DNA from: Henriciella mobilis
Lineage (GTDB): Bacteria > Pseudomonadota > Alphaproteobacteria > Caulobacterales > Hyphomonadaceae
Assembly (NCBI RefSeq): GCF_003576315.1
Contig: NZ_QWFZ01000039.1
Span: forward strand, 272,663 to 336,662
Direction of reading: 5' to 3'
DNA length: 64,000 bases
The notes under the pieces were generated by a model, which searched no databases, had not been told where the DNA came from, and saw nothing but the letters and a program-made list of their open reading frames with translations. The position numbers and the translations under genes are program-made. Of this stretch, positions 63,999-64,000 are shown piece by piece (the first letter of the stretch is position 1; the number at the start of each line of letters is the position of its first letter).

Positions 63999-64000
63999 GG

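Overview
The window is a gene-dense, high-GC chromosomal segment (about 60 protein genes plus one tRNA) from an alphaproteobacterium, most likely Caulobacterales/Hyphomonadaceae. This placement is inferred from gene content and layout: class II DAHP synthase, plant-type (class 3) glutamate-cysteine ligase, a GltX2-like glutamyl-tRNA synthetase, a DUF2842 protein, the ctaC-ctaD-ctaB-small ORF-ctaG-ctaE-DUF983-surf1-thrC order, and a GnnA/GnnB-like pair of the kind used for diaminoglucose lipid A. I see no phage, plasmid, IS element or CRISPR array; most of the window is core chromosome. Spacing is very tight, with many ATGA/TGATG start-stop overlaps and several convergent pairs that share a stop palindrome.

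Layout. 0-7 kb: 5'-truncated PHA synthase with a long Lys/Ala tail, argC, rplM-rpsI, an envelope lipoprotein candidate, heme A synthase, DUF2842. 6-9 kb: an Atm1-type ABC exporter followed by a phosphatidylserine-decarboxylase-like protein that has lost its catalytic residues. 9-15 kb: LOG-family hydrolase, nadE-gltX, and a sugar dehydrogenase/aminotransferase pair. 15-20 kb: MDR reductase, an RNase H-like protein, HU, MATE exporter, DAHP synthase. 20-21.4 kb: an orphan TIR-ParA fusion, the most unusual gene here. 21.4-25.9 kb: glmU-rpiA-gor, gph and a small conserved ORF. 25.9-26.4 kb: the only long non-coding stretch, less GC-rich, with a 16-bp perfect palindrome, ending in a promoter and tRNA-Val(CAC).

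26.6-31 kb is a lipid A block: DUF374 acyltransferase, waaA, lpxK, an LpxL-type acyltransferase, a small membrane protein and an RluB-type pseudouridine synthase. 32-38.6 kb: cytochrome P450, OmpA-domain lipoprotein, a periplasmic ClpP-fold protein, a kinase-like/hotdog-like pair, purD. 38.7-44.6 kb: xseA, a stomatin/NfeD pair, peroxiredoxin, YqgE, an EAL phosphodiesterase. 44.6-52.5 kb is the aa3 cytochrome c oxidase operon, ending in thrC. 52.6-63.8 kb: TPR protein, tldD, a soluble TonB-C-like protein, periplasmic rhodanese, POT transporter, rsmE-gshA, aldehyde dehydrogenase, UbiA, a fatty acid desaturase and a FrnE-like DsbA protein. The last 190 bases hold a terminator and dispersed-repeat-like sequence.

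Together the genes serve envelope biogenesis (lipid A, phospholipid-like functions, lipoproteins), aerobic respiration (heme A, ubiquinone, aa3 oxidase), glutathione metabolism (gshA, gor, Atm1 exporter) and core biosynthesis. The best leads for new biology are the TIR-ParA fusion, the degenerate PSD-fold protein downstream of the Atm1 exporter, and the PHA synthase with a built-in histone-like tail.
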